This document shows positions 20,163-29,529 of a stretch of 40,327 nucleotides of DNA, in pieces. Both the position numbers and the translations under genes were made by a program. This DNA comes from Bryobacterales bacterium. Its GTDB lineage: Bacteria > Acidobacteriota > Terriglobia > Bryobacterales > Bryobacteraceae. Each line of letters opens with the position of its first letter. The stretch's first letter is position 1. Under the pieces are notes generated by a model. The model ran no database searches, had not been told where the DNA came from, and saw only the letters and a list, made by a program, of their open reading frames with translations. The stretch spans positions 1 to 40,327 of the forward strand of contig DAHVTI010000078.1 in the NCBI GenBank assembly GCA_027324255.1, written 5' to 3'.

Positions 20163-22484
20163 ATGAAACCGATTCTTTCGATTCTGCTGGCGCTGCTGCT
20201 GACGGCGCCGGCGCCCGCCCAGACAACCGCCGCGAAAACCGCCCCGCTGGATGTGAACACCATCATGCGCGGCCCCGAGCTGTACGGGCACGCGCCGCGC
20301 GCCGTGCGCTGGTCCGGCGACGGCCGGAGAATCTACTTTGAGTGGAAGCAGGCCGCCGAGCCGCTCGAGAAGGATTTCGACACGTGGGTGGCGAACCGGG
20401 ACGGCTCCGGGCTGCGGAAGCTGAGCAAGGAAGAGGCGCTGCAGACTCCGCCGGCGAGAGCGGCGGAGACGCCGGACCGGCGGCTGGCGGCCTTCAGCGA
20501 GGACGGCGATGTGTGGATCTACGACCGGACGGCGGACAAGCGCAGGCGGCTGACGAAGACGGGGGAAGCGGAGTCCGCGCCGCGGATGACGCGCGACGGC
20601 AGGCGGGTGACGTTCCAGCGGGGCAGCAACCTGTTTGCGCTGTCGCTGGAAGACGGCGCGCTGGAACAGCTCACCGACATCCGCAGCGGCGGGCCATCAG
20701 ACGGCGAGCGCAAGGGCACGGAGAGCCAGGAGGCGCTGAAGAAAGAGGAGCGGGCGTTGCTCGACACCATTGCGCGCCGCGCCAGGCAGAGAGAAGAGCG
20801 CGAGGCGGAGCGCAAGAAACTGAACCCGCGCCAGCCTTGGAACCTGGGTCCGCGGCAGACGGTGACGGGACTGGCGCTGTCGCCGGACGAGAGCTACATC
20901 GTGGCCACGGTGATGGAGCGCGCGGCGGAGGCGAAGCGGTCGATTGTGGCGAACTACGTGACGGAGTCCGCCTACACGCAGGAAACCCCCGCGCGCACGC
21001 TTGTGGGCGACGTGCAGAACCGCATGCGCACGGCGATTCTGCAGGTGAAGACGGGCGAGCACCAGTGGATCGACCACCAGCAGAAAGAGAAGCAGGGAGA
21101 GAAGGAACTGGAGCGCGCGGTTTCCCTGCAGAACCCGCAGTGGTCCGAAGACGGCACGAAGCTGGCGATGCTGGGCCGCGCGGCCGACTACAAGGACCGC
21201 TGGGTGTTCGCGGTGGACCCCGGCACGGGCAAGGCGCGCGCGCTGTTCCACCTGCACGACGACGCCTGGGTGGGCGGTCCCGGCGGCTACACGCTGGGCT
21301 GGATGGCGGGCGGCAAGGCGGTGTACTTCCAGGCGGAGCGCGACGGCTGGTCGCACCTGTACGCGGTGGATTGGGAAGGCGGCGAGCCGCGCGCGCTCAC
21401 CGCAGGCAAGTGGGAAGTCGAATCGGCAGTGCTTTCGAAAGACAAGCAGACGTTTCTGCTGACGACGAGCGAAGCGAGCCTGCACGAGCGGCACATTTAC
21501 ACGATGCCGGCCGGCGGCGGGCCGCGCACGCGGCTGACCACCGAACCGGGGGACTACGAGGCCGTGCCGTCGCCGGACGAGCAGGCGCTGGCCGTCGTCC
21601 ACAGCTACACCAACCGGCCGCCCGAGCTGTACGTGATGGAAAACCGCGTGGGGGCGCCGCTGGTGCGCATTACGACGTCGCCGTCGAAGGATTTTCTGGC
21701 GCGGAGCTGGCTGGATGTGCCCATCGTGGAGATTCCGGCGCGCGACGGCGCGCGGGTGCCGGGGCGGCTGTACAAACCGGCGGGATGGAAGCGGGGCGGC
21801 CCGGCGGTGCTGTTCGTGCACGGCGCGGGCTACCTGCAGGACGTGCACCGCTGGTGGTCGAGCTACGCCCGCGAATACCTGTTCCACCACCTGCTGATGG
21901 AGCGCGGCTACCTGGTGCTGGACATCGACTACCGCGGCTCGGCCGGCTACGGCCGCGACTGGCGCACGGCCATCTACCGCCACATGGGCGGCCAGGACCT
22001 GGACGACCACGTGGACGCGGCGCGCTGGCTGGTGCAGGAGCACGGCGTGGACGCGAAGCGCATCGGCCTGTACGGCGGCAGCTACGGCGGCTTCATCACG
22101 CTGATGGCGATGTTCACGCAGCCGGGCGTCTTCGCTGCCGGCGCCGCACTGCGCCCGGTGACGGACTGGGCTCACTACAACCACCCCTACACGGCCAGCA
22201 TCCTGAACCTGCCGCAGAAGGACCACGAGGCCTACGCGCGCAGCTCGCCCATCTACCACGCGGCCGGACTGCAGGGCGCGCTGCTGATCTGCCACGGCAT
22301 GGTGGACATGAACGTGTTCTTCCAGGACACCGTGCAACTGGTGCAGAAGCTGATCGAGCTGCGGAAGGAAAACTGGGAGGCGGCCATGTACCCGGTGGAG
22401 GACCACGGGTTCGTGCAGTCCACGAGCTGGGCGGACGAGTACAAGCGCATCCTGAAGCTGTTCGAGACGAACCTGAAGAAGTAG
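20163..22484 (+). CDS. Secreted S9-family peptidase (prolyl oligopeptidase / dipeptidyl-peptidase type)
   Basis: 773 residues with signal peptide MKPILSILLALLLTAPAPAQ. Residues about 30-530 form a WD40-like beta-propeller (repeats such as APRMTRDGRRVTF, SPDEQALAV). Residues 535-773 are the alpha/beta-hydrolase domain with Ser640 in YGGSYGGF, Asp715 in HGMVDMN and His748 in EDHGF: a complete triad. RGSAGYGRDW before it is typical of S9B/S9C peptidases. Likely role: periplasmic cleavage of oligopeptides for nutrition. It is divergent from the hydrolase gene (58 bases between starts) and convergent with the regulator gene 12 bases beyond its stop. Confidence 0.92.
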   Translation: MKPILSILLALLLTAPAPAQTTAAKTAPLDVNTIMRGPELYGHAPRAVRWSGDGRRIYFEWKQAAEPLEKDFDTWVANRDGSGLRKLSKEEALQTPPARAAETPDRRLAAFSEDGDVWIYDRTADKRRRLTKTGEAESAPRMTRDGRRVTFQRGSNLFALSLEDGALEQLTDIRSGGPSDGERKGTESQEALKKEERALLDTIARRARQREEREAERKKLNPRQPWNLGPRQTVTGLALSPDESYIVATVMERAAEAKRSIVANYVTESAYTQETPARTLVGDVQNRMRTAILQVKTGEHQWIDHQQKEKQGEKELERAVSLQNPQWSEDGTKLAMLGRAADYKDRWVFAVDPGTGKARALFHLHDDAWVGGPGGYTLGWMAGGKAVYFQAERDGWSHLYAVDWEGGEPRALTAGKWEVESAVLSKDKQTFLLTTSEASLHERHIYTMPAGGGPRTRLTTEPGDYEAVPSPDEQALAVVHSYTNRPPELYVMENRVGAPLVRITTSPSKDFLARSWLDVPIVEIPARDGARVPGRLYKPAGWKRGGPAVLFVHGAGYLQDVHRWWSSYAREYLFHHLLMERGYLVLDIDYRGSAGYGRDWRTAIYRHMGGQDLDDHVDAARWLVQEHGVDAKRIGLYGGSYGGFITLMAMFTQPGVFAAGAALRPVTDWAHYNHPYTASILNLPQKDHEAYARSSPIYHAAGLQGALLICHGMVDMNVFFQDTVQLVQKLIELRKENWEAAMYPVEDHGFVQSTSWADEYKRILKLFETNLKK

Positions 22485-22496
22485 GCGGGGCGGCGC

Positions 22497-23618
22497 TCAG
22501 GCCAGCACCGCGCCGGTCTGGGCCGTGTCGTAGCCGGCCAGCACCTCCAGCTTGCGGCGCAGCGCGGACTTCTGCAGCACGTCGAGAAAATCCCGAATGG
22601 CCGGCACGTCGAGCGACCTGCGGCGCAGGACGAAGTCGTAGCGCTCGCTCTGCAGCGGGATGAAGTCGATCCCGAAGGCGCGGGCCGCGGAGCGCGTGGC
22701 CAGGCAGCAGTCCGCCTCGCCCGCATACACGGCGTAGGACGCCGGCAGGTGGCCGTGCGCGATGCGCGCGTAGCCGGCGAGCTTCGCCGGGGAGATGCCG
22801 GCCTGCCCGAGCAGGCTATCGAGCAGCGCGCGGCTGCCCGAGCCGGGCTCGCGGTTGATGCAGCGCACGCCGCGGCGCGCCAGGCAGGCGGCTGAGCGGA
22901 TGCGCTTCGGGTTGCCGGGCGCGACGACGAAGCCCTCCTCCCAGTGGGCGAAGGTGACCACGGCGAAATCCTCGCCGGGGTAGTCGCGGCGCAGGATGGG
23001 CAGGTTGAATTCGCCCGTCTGCGCATCCTTCAAGTGGGTGCCGGCGATGTGCACCTTGCCGGCCTTGAGCCAGTCGAGAGCGAGGCGGCTGGCAGCGAAG
23101 GCGGAGATGATCTCGACGCCGCTGAGCCGCTCCACCATGCGCGTGAGCAGGCCGATGGCGGGATCGCAGCCGGCCAGCACTAGGCGCTTGGAGAAGGTGT
23201 CTTCGGGCGAGAACAGAACCAGTTCGGCGCGGCCCTCCCTGCGGCGGGGTCCGGAGACTACGCCATCGGCCTCAGGCAGGAACGCGGCCAGGGCATTGAC
23301 GGGGACGCTCACCAGCCGCGAGCCGAGGCGGCACACCTGCACGGCCTGGCCCTTGACCGCCGGAGCGGGGCTGAGCAGCTCCGACTCGATCGCCTGGGGC
23401 GCGCCGGCCTCCTCGGCAGCCAGCGAGAACAGCTCCTCCACCGGCACCTCCAGCTCGCGCGCCAGCTTCAGCGCCACTTCGGTATTGGGCACAAACGAGC
23501 CGGCCTCGATGGCGTAGATGGTCTGGCGGCTGACGCCGGCGCGCTGCGCCAGTTGCGAGGCGGCGAGGCCACGGCTGCGGCGGAGGGCGCCGAGTTGGTT
23601 GCGGATGCCGGACTGCAT
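22497..23618 (-). CDS. HTH (XRE) regulator with periplasmic-binding-protein-like sensor domain
   Basis: 373 residues. Residues 3-62 are an XRE helix-turn-helix (LAQRAGVSRQTIYAIEAG). From about 130 on the protein resembles the PBP-like domain also found in molybdate-linked regulators and at the end of some MoeA proteins: LVLAGCDPAIGLL, GKVHIAGTHLKD, INREPGSGSRALLD, SYAVYAGEADCCLATRSA. Such proteins are thought to bind an oxyanion such as molybdate or tungstate, but the ligand is not shown for this one. If so, it would respond to supply of the metal needed by the Mo enzyme at 3653. The ATG at 23618 is chosen, with AGAGGG just upstream. It is downstream of the TonB receptor gene (46 bases). Confidence 0.75.
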   Translation of the reverse strand: MQSGIRNQLGALRRSRGLAASQLAQRAGVSRQTIYAIEAGSFVPNTEVALKLARELEVPVEELFSLAAEEAGAPQAIESELLSPAPAVKGQAVQVCRLGSRLVSVPVNALAAFLPEADGVVSGPRRREGRAELVLFSPEDTFSKRLVLAGCDPAIGLLTRMVERLSGVEIISAFAASRLALDWLKAGKVHIAGTHLKDAQTGEFNLPILRRDYPGEDFAVVTFAHWEEGFVVAPGNPKRIRSAACLARRGVRCINREPGSGSRALLDSLLGQAGISPAKLAGYARIAHGHLPASYAVYAGEADCCLATRSAARAFGIDFIPLQSERYDFVLRRRSLDVPAIRDFLDVLQKSALRRKLEVLAGYDTAQTGAVLA

Positions 23619-23664
23619 CAACCCTCTACCTTACGACGATCGCACCGCGCCGCGGAGCACGGCG

Positions 23665-26600
23665 TCAGAATTGCAGCTTCACCACCAGCTCGAAGACGCG
23701 CGGATCCAGCGCCGTCGTGATGCTGCCGAAGGCGGCGCTGCCGAAGCTGCCGTTGGGATTGCCGAGCGGCGGCGTGTTGGTCGAGTTGAAGGCTTCGGCG
23801 CGAAATTCGGCCCGCAGCCGCTCCGTGACGGAAAAAGTCTTGCCGGCCATGACGTCGAGCGTCCGGTAGCCGGGGCCGGTCGCCGGGTTGCGCGAGCTGT
23901 TGCCGAGCGTGAACTGAGGCGCGGCGGCGAAGGCGGCGGTGTCGAACCAGCGGGCGGTGGTGCGCCGCTCCGCCGGCAGCGCGGAATCGGCCAGGCGGTT
24001 GGGCCGCTGGATGCCGAAGCCGGCGAAGGCGTTCAGGTTGGTGGCCTGCGTCACCGCCACGGGGCTGCCGGACTGCAGGCGCACGATGCCGGCCAGCCGC
24101 CAGGAGCCTGCCAGCAGGTTGAGCCAACGGGCGAGCGGGCGCGCGCGGCCCTGTCCGAAGGGCAGCTCATAGACGAAGCCCGCGGAGAAGACATGCGGGA
24201 TGCTGCCGGTGGAGACGTCCTTTTCCAGGCGTTTGTTGTAGCTGTCGGCGGCCTGGAAATTGGCGACGGGCCCGGTGAGGATGGCGGAGTCGAACACGGC
24301 GCCGGCGTCGTCGATGAGGCGCGAGAAGGTGTAGGCGGCGGTGAAGGTGAGCCCGGCGGAGTAACGCTTCTCGAGGCGGGTCTGCAACGAGTGGTAAGTA
24401 GAGTGACCCGTATTGTTACGGTACAGCGCCACGGTGGTGAAGCGCGGATAGGGCCGCAGCAACTGGGCGCGCGCGATGGAAGGCGTGCCGAGCGAAGTGT
24501 TGGCGGGGATCCGGCCGAAATACGGATTGGGCACCTGCTGCAGAAGCTGCGCGCCGAGCGCGAGCTGCCCGGCGGTGAGCTGATTCAGGTTGACGTCCGG
24601 CACTCCGATGCGGGTGAGCTTGGAGCCCAGGTAGCCGGCCTCCACGCTCCAATCCGAGGGGAAGGTTTTCTGGAGCATGAAGTTCCACTGCTGGGCGTAG
24701 CCGCTGCCGTTGTCGCGCTGCACGCCGAAGACGCCCTGGCCGAGCCCGGAGTCCGGTCCGGGCGGGCGGACGGCGGCGGAAGGCCCTTGCGACAGCACGA
24801 AAGCGGGATGGATGTTGTCGAGCGCCTGCTGGCCGAGGGTCTGGATGAAGGGAAACAGCGGCGTGGTGAAGGGCGTGGTGATGCCGGCCTGCTCGATCCA
24901 GGTGAGGCCGTAGCCGGCGCGCGCCACCGCGGAGCCGGAGAGCTTCCAGGCGAAGCCGGCGCGCGGGCCGAAGTTGGTCTTTTCGAGATTGCGGGCGGTG
25001 CGCGGGATGCCGTCCGTGCCCAGGAAGTCCAGCCGCTGCGTGTCGAGGTTGAAGACGGCGGCGCGGTTGTCCACCACCGTCGAGGGGAAATTGAGCGTGT
25101 AGCGCAGGCCGTAGTTCAGCGTGAGGCGGCGCGAGGCGCGGAAGTCGTCCTGAAGGAAGAATTCGGCGATGCGGGCGCGGGGCTGGAGCGTCTCGGGCTG
25201 GGCGTCGATGCTGAAGCGGCCGGTCTGGCCGAGGAGGAACGAGGCGAAGCTGCTGCCCGTGCTGGCGGCGACGGCGCCGGCGGCGGTGAGGCGGGCGGTG
25301 AAGATGGGGGTGAACTGGAAGTTGCCGGTGGGGCTGGGCGGCTGCAGCACGTCGAGCGTTTCCAGCCGCACGTCCGTGCCGGCCTTCAGGCTGTGGCGGC
25401 CTCGCACGAGCGAGAGCGTGTCGAGAAACTGCGTGACGGAGGTGGTGAAGCGCGAGTTGCCGCTGGCCGGCGGCCCGAGTTGCTGCAGGCCCACGATGTC
25501 GAAGGTGGGCAGGACGTCGGCGAAGGAGGTGGCGGGGATGTTGGGGATGCCGGCCGCGGCGGAGGCGGGCTGGCCGGTGTGCAGGGCGTCGCGGGTGAAG
25601 CGGCGCCGCGTGTAGCCGAAGCGGAGCTGGTTGACGGTCAGGGGCGAGAGCGTCCAACTGTGCTCGGCCGCCAGGCCGTCGGCGCGCGTCAGTGTGTCGC
25701 CGATGACGCCCGAGGCGAGGTTGCCGCTGCCGTCGGGCAGGGGCGTGGCCGGCCGCGTGTCGTCGCGCAGGAAGGAGTAGCGAGCGAAGAGGCGTTGGGC
25801 GGGGCCGAAGTATCGGTCGAGGCGAGCGTCAAACTGGTGGGCCAGAGTATCGCTATTGGCCACGCGGCGGTAGTTGTTGGCCAGGGCCTCGGCACCGGAG
25901 GCGGAGAAGACGCCGGGGCTGGGGTAGCGGGCGGCGAGCGCCCGGGCGGCGCCGTCGAAGCGCGCCGCGGGGATGGCGTTTGCCGGGAAGGGGTCGCGGG
26001 CATAGCCGGCAGAGTCCAGCCGCGACGTGGCCGGATCGAAGACGGCGGCCGGGAAGACGCCGCCGCGCTGGGCGGAGGTGGGCACGGTGCTGGTGCGCAC
26101 TTCGCCGGTATTCAGGCGGGTCGCCTGCCAGTCCACGAAAAAGAACGTCGTGTTCTTCCGCAGCGGCCCGCCCAGCACGAAGCCATACTGGTTGCGGCGA
26201 AAGCGCGGCAGCGGTCCGGCCGGCGCGAAGTAGTTCCGGGCGTTCAGCTTCTCGTTGCGGAAGAACTCGAACAGCGTGCCGTGCATCTGGTTGGAGCCCG
26301 ACTTCTGGCTCACCATGATGATGCCGCCGTTCGAGCGGCCGTACTCGGCCGAATAACTGTTTGTTTCAACGCGGAACTCCGCGATGGCGTCGAGGACGGG
26401 ATAGAAAGCCACCTGGCCGGGTTCGGGCTGCAGCACGCTGATGCCGTCGTAGATGTACTCGCTCACGCGCGGGCGGCTGCCGTTGACGCGCGGCAGCAGG
26501 CTGCCGGGCGGCAGGCTGACGCCGGGAGAAAGCGCGATGAGCGGCACGAAGTTGCGGCCGTCGAGCGGGAGCGCGGCCACCTTGCGTTGCCCCACGACGT

Positions 26601-27009
26601 ACCCCACGCTGCCGCGGGCCGTCTGCAGCAGGGGCGCGGCGGCGGTCACCTCCACGGCCTGGCTGGCGTCGCCGAGGACGAGATCGAGATTCATCTCCTG
26701 GCGGTCGCCGACGCGCAGCACGATGCCGTCGCGCCGCAGCACGGCGAAGCCCTCCTTGGCGGCCGTCAGGCGGTAGGCGCCGGCGGGCAGGGCCAGGAAC
26801 TGCCACGCGCCATCCGCGCCGCTTTCGGCCCGCAGCGCGGCGCCGGTGGCGGGGTTGAGCAGCTCGATGCGGGCGGCCTGCACGGCGCGGCCGTCGGGGT
26901 CGCGCACGAGGCCCAGCAGCTCGGCCTTGGTGGATTGCGCGCGGAGAAGGGGCGCGGCCGCCAGCAGCAGCGCCGCGCGGAAGCGCCAACGGAATTGCCA
27001 CGTGCGCAT
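23665..27009 (-). CDS. TonB-dependent receptor, Oar-like, with carboxypeptidase-regulatory N-terminal domain
   Basis: 1114 residues. A signal peptide ending near LLRAQ is followed by a carboxypeptidase-regulatory-like domain (about 26-110; LLGLVRDPDGRAVQAARIEL, LPAGAYRLTAAKEGF). Then come a plug (about 120-240; VNGSRPRVSEYIYDGISVL, FRVETNSYSAEYGRSNGG) and a large beta-barrel ending in aromatic FELVVKLQF as outer-membrane proteins do. This architecture is highly expanded in Acidobacteriota and is used for uptake of polymers, peptides or metal chelates. The ligand cannot be inferred. It is not next to a SusD partner. The mtgA gene precedes it by 39 bases on the same strand. Confidence 0.93.
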   Translation of the reverse strand: MRTWQFRWRFRAALLLAAAPLLRAQSTKAELLGLVRDPDGRAVQAARIELLNPATGAALRAESGADGAWQFLALPAGAYRLTAAKEGFAVLRRDGIVLRVGDRQEMNLDLVLGDASQAVEVTAAAPLLQTARGSVGYVVGQRKVAALPLDGRNFVPLIALSPGVSLPPGSLLPRVNGSRPRVSEYIYDGISVLQPEPGQVAFYPVLDAIAEFRVETNSYSAEYGRSNGGIIMVSQKSGSNQMHGTLFEFFRNEKLNARNYFAPAGPLPRFRRNQYGFVLGGPLRKNTTFFFVDWQATRLNTGEVRTSTVPTSAQRGGVFPAAVFDPATSRLDSAGYARDPFPANAIPAARFDGAARALAARYPSPGVFSASGAEALANNYRRVANSDTLAHQFDARLDRYFGPAQRLFARYSFLRDDTRPATPLPDGSGNLASGVIGDTLTRADGLAAEHSWTLSPLTVNQLRFGYTRRRFTRDALHTGQPASAAAGIPNIPATSFADVLPTFDIVGLQQLGPPASGNSRFTTSVTQFLDTLSLVRGRHSLKAGTDVRLETLDVLQPPSPTGNFQFTPIFTARLTAAGAVAASTGSSFASFLLGQTGRFSIDAQPETLQPRARIAEFFLQDDFRASRRLTLNYGLRYTLNFPSTVVDNRAAVFNLDTQRLDFLGTDGIPRTARNLEKTNFGPRAGFAWKLSGSAVARAGYGLTWIEQAGITTPFTTPLFPFIQTLGQQALDNIHPAFVLSQGPSAAVRPPGPDSGLGQGVFGVQRDNGSGYAQQWNFMLQKTFPSDWSVEAGYLGSKLTRIGVPDVNLNQLTAGQLALGAQLLQQVPNPYFGRIPANTSLGTPSIARAQLLRPYPRFTTVALYRNNTGHSTYHSLQTRLEKRYSAGLTFTAAYTFSRLIDDAGAVFDSAILTGPVANFQAADSYNKRLEKDVSTGSIPHVFSAGFVYELPFGQGRARPLARWLNLLAGSWRLAGIVRLQSGSPVAVTQATNLNAFAGFGIQRPNRLADSALPAERRTTARWFDTAAFAAAPQFTLGNSSRNPATGPGYRTLDVMAGKTFSVTERLRAEFRAEAFNSTNTPPLGNPNGSFGSAAFGSITTALDPRVFELVVKLQF

Positions 27010-27048
27010 GACACAGTCATTTTAATACGACTTGGCAAGCCGCGCGCC

Positions 27049-27723
27049 CTACCAGCCCATCAGTGCCATGCGCTCCAGGATGATGGCGCTGTAGCGGTTC
27101 ATACGCTCGGGCCGGCGCTTGCGCGGATTCGGCAGGATGGCGGCCAGCCGCGCGCCGGAGTCGCGGCCGATGGCGGCGGCGGGCGAATGGAAGTAGGCCT
27201 GCGCGGCGGCCTCGGCGCCGTAGATGCCCGGGCCCCACTCGATGACGTTCAGGTACAGCTCCAGGATGCGGCGCTTGCCGAGGATGAGCTCCGCCAGCGG
27301 CACGATGGTGGCTTCGAGCCCCTTGCGGACAAACGAGCCGCGAGTGGTGAGGAAGAGGTTCTTCACCAGTTGCTGCGAGATGGTGGAGGCCCCGCGCGCG
27401 CGGCCGCCTTCGAGGTCGTCGGCGATGGCGTCCTGAATCTGTTCCCAGTCGAAGCCGGAGTGCTGATAGAAGCGGCCGTCCTCGGCGGCGATGACGGCGT
27501 GCTGGAAGGCGGGCGAGATGCGGGCGAGCGGCACGAAACGCTGTCGCTTGCGGTAGCGGCCCTTGGCGAACCAGGATTCGGCGCGGCGCTCGGCCTGCAC
27601 GGCCGTGGTGGGCGGATCGACGAAGCGCAGGAGGAGGAGAGAGAGCGCGATGAAGCCGTAGAACGCGGCTACGGCCAGGAGAACCCGGCGGAGGACGCGT
27701 TTGGAGGGGAGGCGCAGGCGCAC
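27049..27723 (-). CDS. mtgA: Monofunctional peptidoglycan transglycosylase
   Basis: 224 residues. One N-terminal transmembrane helix (about 12-33) is followed by the GT51 domain with catalytic E81 in AVIAAEDGRFYQHSGFDW, then RGASTISQQLVKNLFL and a KRRILELYLNVIEWGPGIYG block. All are hallmark motifs. It polymerises lipid II into glycan strands on the outer face of the inner membrane. The GTG at 27723 is taken as start, 6 bases after the stop of the dehydrogenase, with only a weak ribosome site, suggesting coupled translation. Confidence 0.93.
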   Translation of the reverse strand: MRLRLPSKRVLRRVLLAVAAFYGFIALSLLLLRFVDPPTTAVQAERRAESWFAKGRYRKRQRFVPLARISPAFQHAVIAAEDGRFYQHSGFDWEQIQDAIADDLEGGRARGASTISQQLVKNLFLTTRGSFVRKGLEATIVPLAELILGKRRILELYLNVIEWGPGIYGAEAAAQAYFHSPAAAIGRDSGARLAAILPNPRKRRPERMNRYSAIILERMALMGW

Positions 27724-27729
27724 GGCGGC

Positions 27730-28761
27730 TCAGGGCTGGAGGACGATCTTGCCCACGCCGTCGCGGTACGCTTCGAGCATCTCGAAGGCGCTCTGCACGC
27801 GGTCGAGCGGCAGGTGGTGGGTGATCATCGGGGTGAAGGCGCCGGGCCGTTCCTGGAGCAACCGCAGCGCCAGGTCGCTCTTGTGGTTGGAGCGGCGGAT
27901 GGGAAAGAACCACTGCTCCTTGCGGCGCAGGTGGTGGAAGTCGATGTCGAGGCGGCGGCCGACGGGCAGGCCGGTCATGACGATGCGCGCGGCGGGCGCG
28001 CCCATGTGGATGGCCTGGTTGTGGGAGTCGTCCTTGCCGGCGCAGTCGAAGACGACGTCGACGCCGCGCTGGCCGGTGTCGCGGAGGACCTCGGCGACAG
28101 GATCGGCCTGGGCGGGGTCGATGGCGGCGTCGGCGCCCAGGCGCAGGGCCAGTTCGCGGCGGTGCGCCACCGGATCGACGCACCAGATGCGCGCCGCGCC
28201 GGCCACCTTGAGGCCGGCGATGGTGCTGAGGCCGATGGGGCCCGCGCCCAGCACGGCGGCGGTCTCGCCCAGCTTGGGGTCGCCAAAGCGGAAGGAGTGC
28301 AGGATGATGCCGAGCGGCTCGAAGAGCGTGGCCTCGGAGACGCTGAGGTTGGCGGGCAGCGGCAGCAGGCTGACGGCGGGCAGGTTGACGTGGTCGCGGA
28401 AGAAGCCCGGCTCGCCGGGATTGCTGAGGAAGCGGACGTGCTCGCAGAGATTGTGCCGGCCCGTCATGCAGAATTCGCAGTGGTAGCAGTAGATGGGCGG
28501 CTCCAGCGCGGCACGGTCGCCGGGCGCCCAGCCGGTGACGCCGGCGCCGACGGCCGTCACGGTGCCGGCCGGCTCGTGGCCGAGCACCATCGGGTACTGG
28601 CAGGGCGTGCCGCCGACCTCTCCTTCGGAGTAGTTGTGCAGGTCGCTGCCGCAGACGCCGACCGCCTCCACGCGGACCTGAATCTCGCCCGGGGCGGGCG
28701 GCTCAATGGAGTAGTCGCGCACTTCGAAAGTGCGGCGTGCGGTGAGGTAGGCGATAGCCAT
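27730..28761 (-). CDS. Zinc-dependent medium-chain alcohol/polyol dehydrogenase
   Basis: 343 residues of the MDR family. Catalytic-zinc ligands lie in VGVCGSDLH and LGHEPAG. Structural-zinc cysteines are CYHCEFCMTGRHNLC. The Rossmann motif is VLGAGPIGL, followed by an acidic D in CVDPVAHR, which favours NAD over NADP. The closest type is sorbitol/threonine dehydrogenase-like. Substrate is not assigned. The ATG lies 27 bases after the Cys-rich protein's stop, and mtgA follows after 6 bases, so all three may share a transcript. Confidence 0.88.
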   Translation of the reverse strand: MAIAYLTARRTFEVRDYSIEPPAPGEIQVRVEAVGVCGSDLHNYSEGEVGGTPCQYPMVLGHEPAGTVTAVGAGVTGWAPGDRAALEPPIYCYHCEFCMTGRHNLCEHVRFLSNPGEPGFFRDHVNLPAVSLLPLPANLSVSEATLFEPLGIILHSFRFGDPKLGETAAVLGAGPIGLSTIAGLKVAGAARIWCVDPVAHRRELALRLGADAAIDPAQADPVAEVLRDTGQRGVDVVFDCAGKDDSHNQAIHMGAPAARIVMTGLPVGRRLDIDFHHLRRKEQWFFPIRRSNHKSDLALRLLQERPGAFTPMITHHLPLDRVQSAFEMLEAYRDGVGKIVLQP

Positions 28762-28788
28762 GGCGGTGCGGAGCGGCGCCGGCGCCGC

Positions 28789-29283
28789 TTACTTCTTAAA
28801 CAGGTTATCGAAGGCGATGCGCGCGTCGTTGGCGGTCTTGGGTGTGGTCACCTCAGGCCGGTCGCCTGTGCGCGCGACCGAAGCGGGCGGGGCGGAATCG
28901 CGCGCCACGGTGACGCGAGCACGGAAGAACGTGCACTCGTTGGCGCGGTCCTTGTAGGCGATGCGCTCCGGGATTGGCTTCAGGCACTGAAACCTGGTCG
29001 ACGGCTCGAAGTAGGAGCATTGCTTGCAACAGTGCAGCGCAACGGTGCACTTCGGGCAGTTGCCGGAGAAGTCCATGCCGGGCGGCAGCGGCGTCGCGCA
29101 GTTGTAGCAGCGCGACGCGGTCACCGTTTCCACCATGCGCGGCAGGCGCGGGCCGGTGACGTCGAGGGGCGGGCGCGGGCCGCGAGGCCGCTGGCGGTCT
29201 TCGCCTCCGCGCTGCTCGGAGCCCTGGCTGGGCGCGTCGGAGTCCATGTATCCGCGCTGTCTGTACTTGCGGTCGCCTTCCAT
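28789..29283 (-). CDS. Cys-rich zinc-ribbon protein of unknown function
   Basis: 164 residues. A charged, disordered N-terminal 45 residues is followed by three CxxC-type knuckles (CYNC, CPKC, CKQC, with an extra adjacent Cys), then FQCLKPIPERI and NECTFF. This gives at least nine cysteines, enough for two or more zinc sites. The C-terminal tail is basic with ARIAFDNLFKK. The ATG at 29283 is preferred: AAAGGAG is 12 bases away, rather far, while the TTG at 29295 directly abuts it. The ribosome site lies in the loop of a short UUCAAC/GUUGA hairpin. I do not recognise a function; DNA or RNA binding is possible. Confidence 0.75.
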   Translation of the reverse strand: MEGDRKYRQRGYMDSDAPSQGSEQRGGEDRQRPRGPRPPLDVTGPRLPRMVETVTASRCYNCATPLPPGMDFSGNCPKCTVALHCCKQCSYFEPSTRFQCLKPIPERIAYKDRANECTFFRARVTVARDSAPPASVARTGDRPEVTTPKTANDARIAFDNLFKK

Positions 29284-29529
29284 ACGGGAAGTCAACTCCT
29301 TTGGTTGAACTCGATCCGGGTTCTGCGCCAGGCTCGGGACACCTGCACGGGTGCAGCCTGTCCAGACAGTTCAAGAACTCCGCTTCGGTCAAAGGGGGGT
29401 GGTTGAAATGAAACTGGCCCGTACCGTTCTTACCGGCGTAAGAGCGTCTAGCGGCTCCTCTTCCGGCCACTCGCCCGGCACATCCTCATTCTTAGCACGG
29501 AATGCGCCGGGAATCCAGCATAGAATCTC
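29284..29529. other. 246-base intergenic region between glgP and the Cys-rich gene
   Basis: Holds two weak hairpins: GTTGA/TCAAC arms at 29292-29308 around the downstream ribosome site (minus strand), and CTTAC-CGGC-GTAAG at 29429-29442. No promoter or terminator can be called with confidence. A minus-strand frame through it shows a short coding-like segment (PPLTEAEFLNCLDRLHP) that has no convincing start or end and is not called as a gene. Confidence 0.3.

Noticed and set aside
23518-29406. A 1962-codon open frame on plus, antisense to the regulator, TonB receptor, mtgA, dehydrogenase and Cys-rich genes
   Set aside because: It is the mirror of several well-recognised genes, spans gene boundaries and has Ala/Gly/Val-rich low-complexity translation without domains. 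Such frames arise from high GC at codon third positions.
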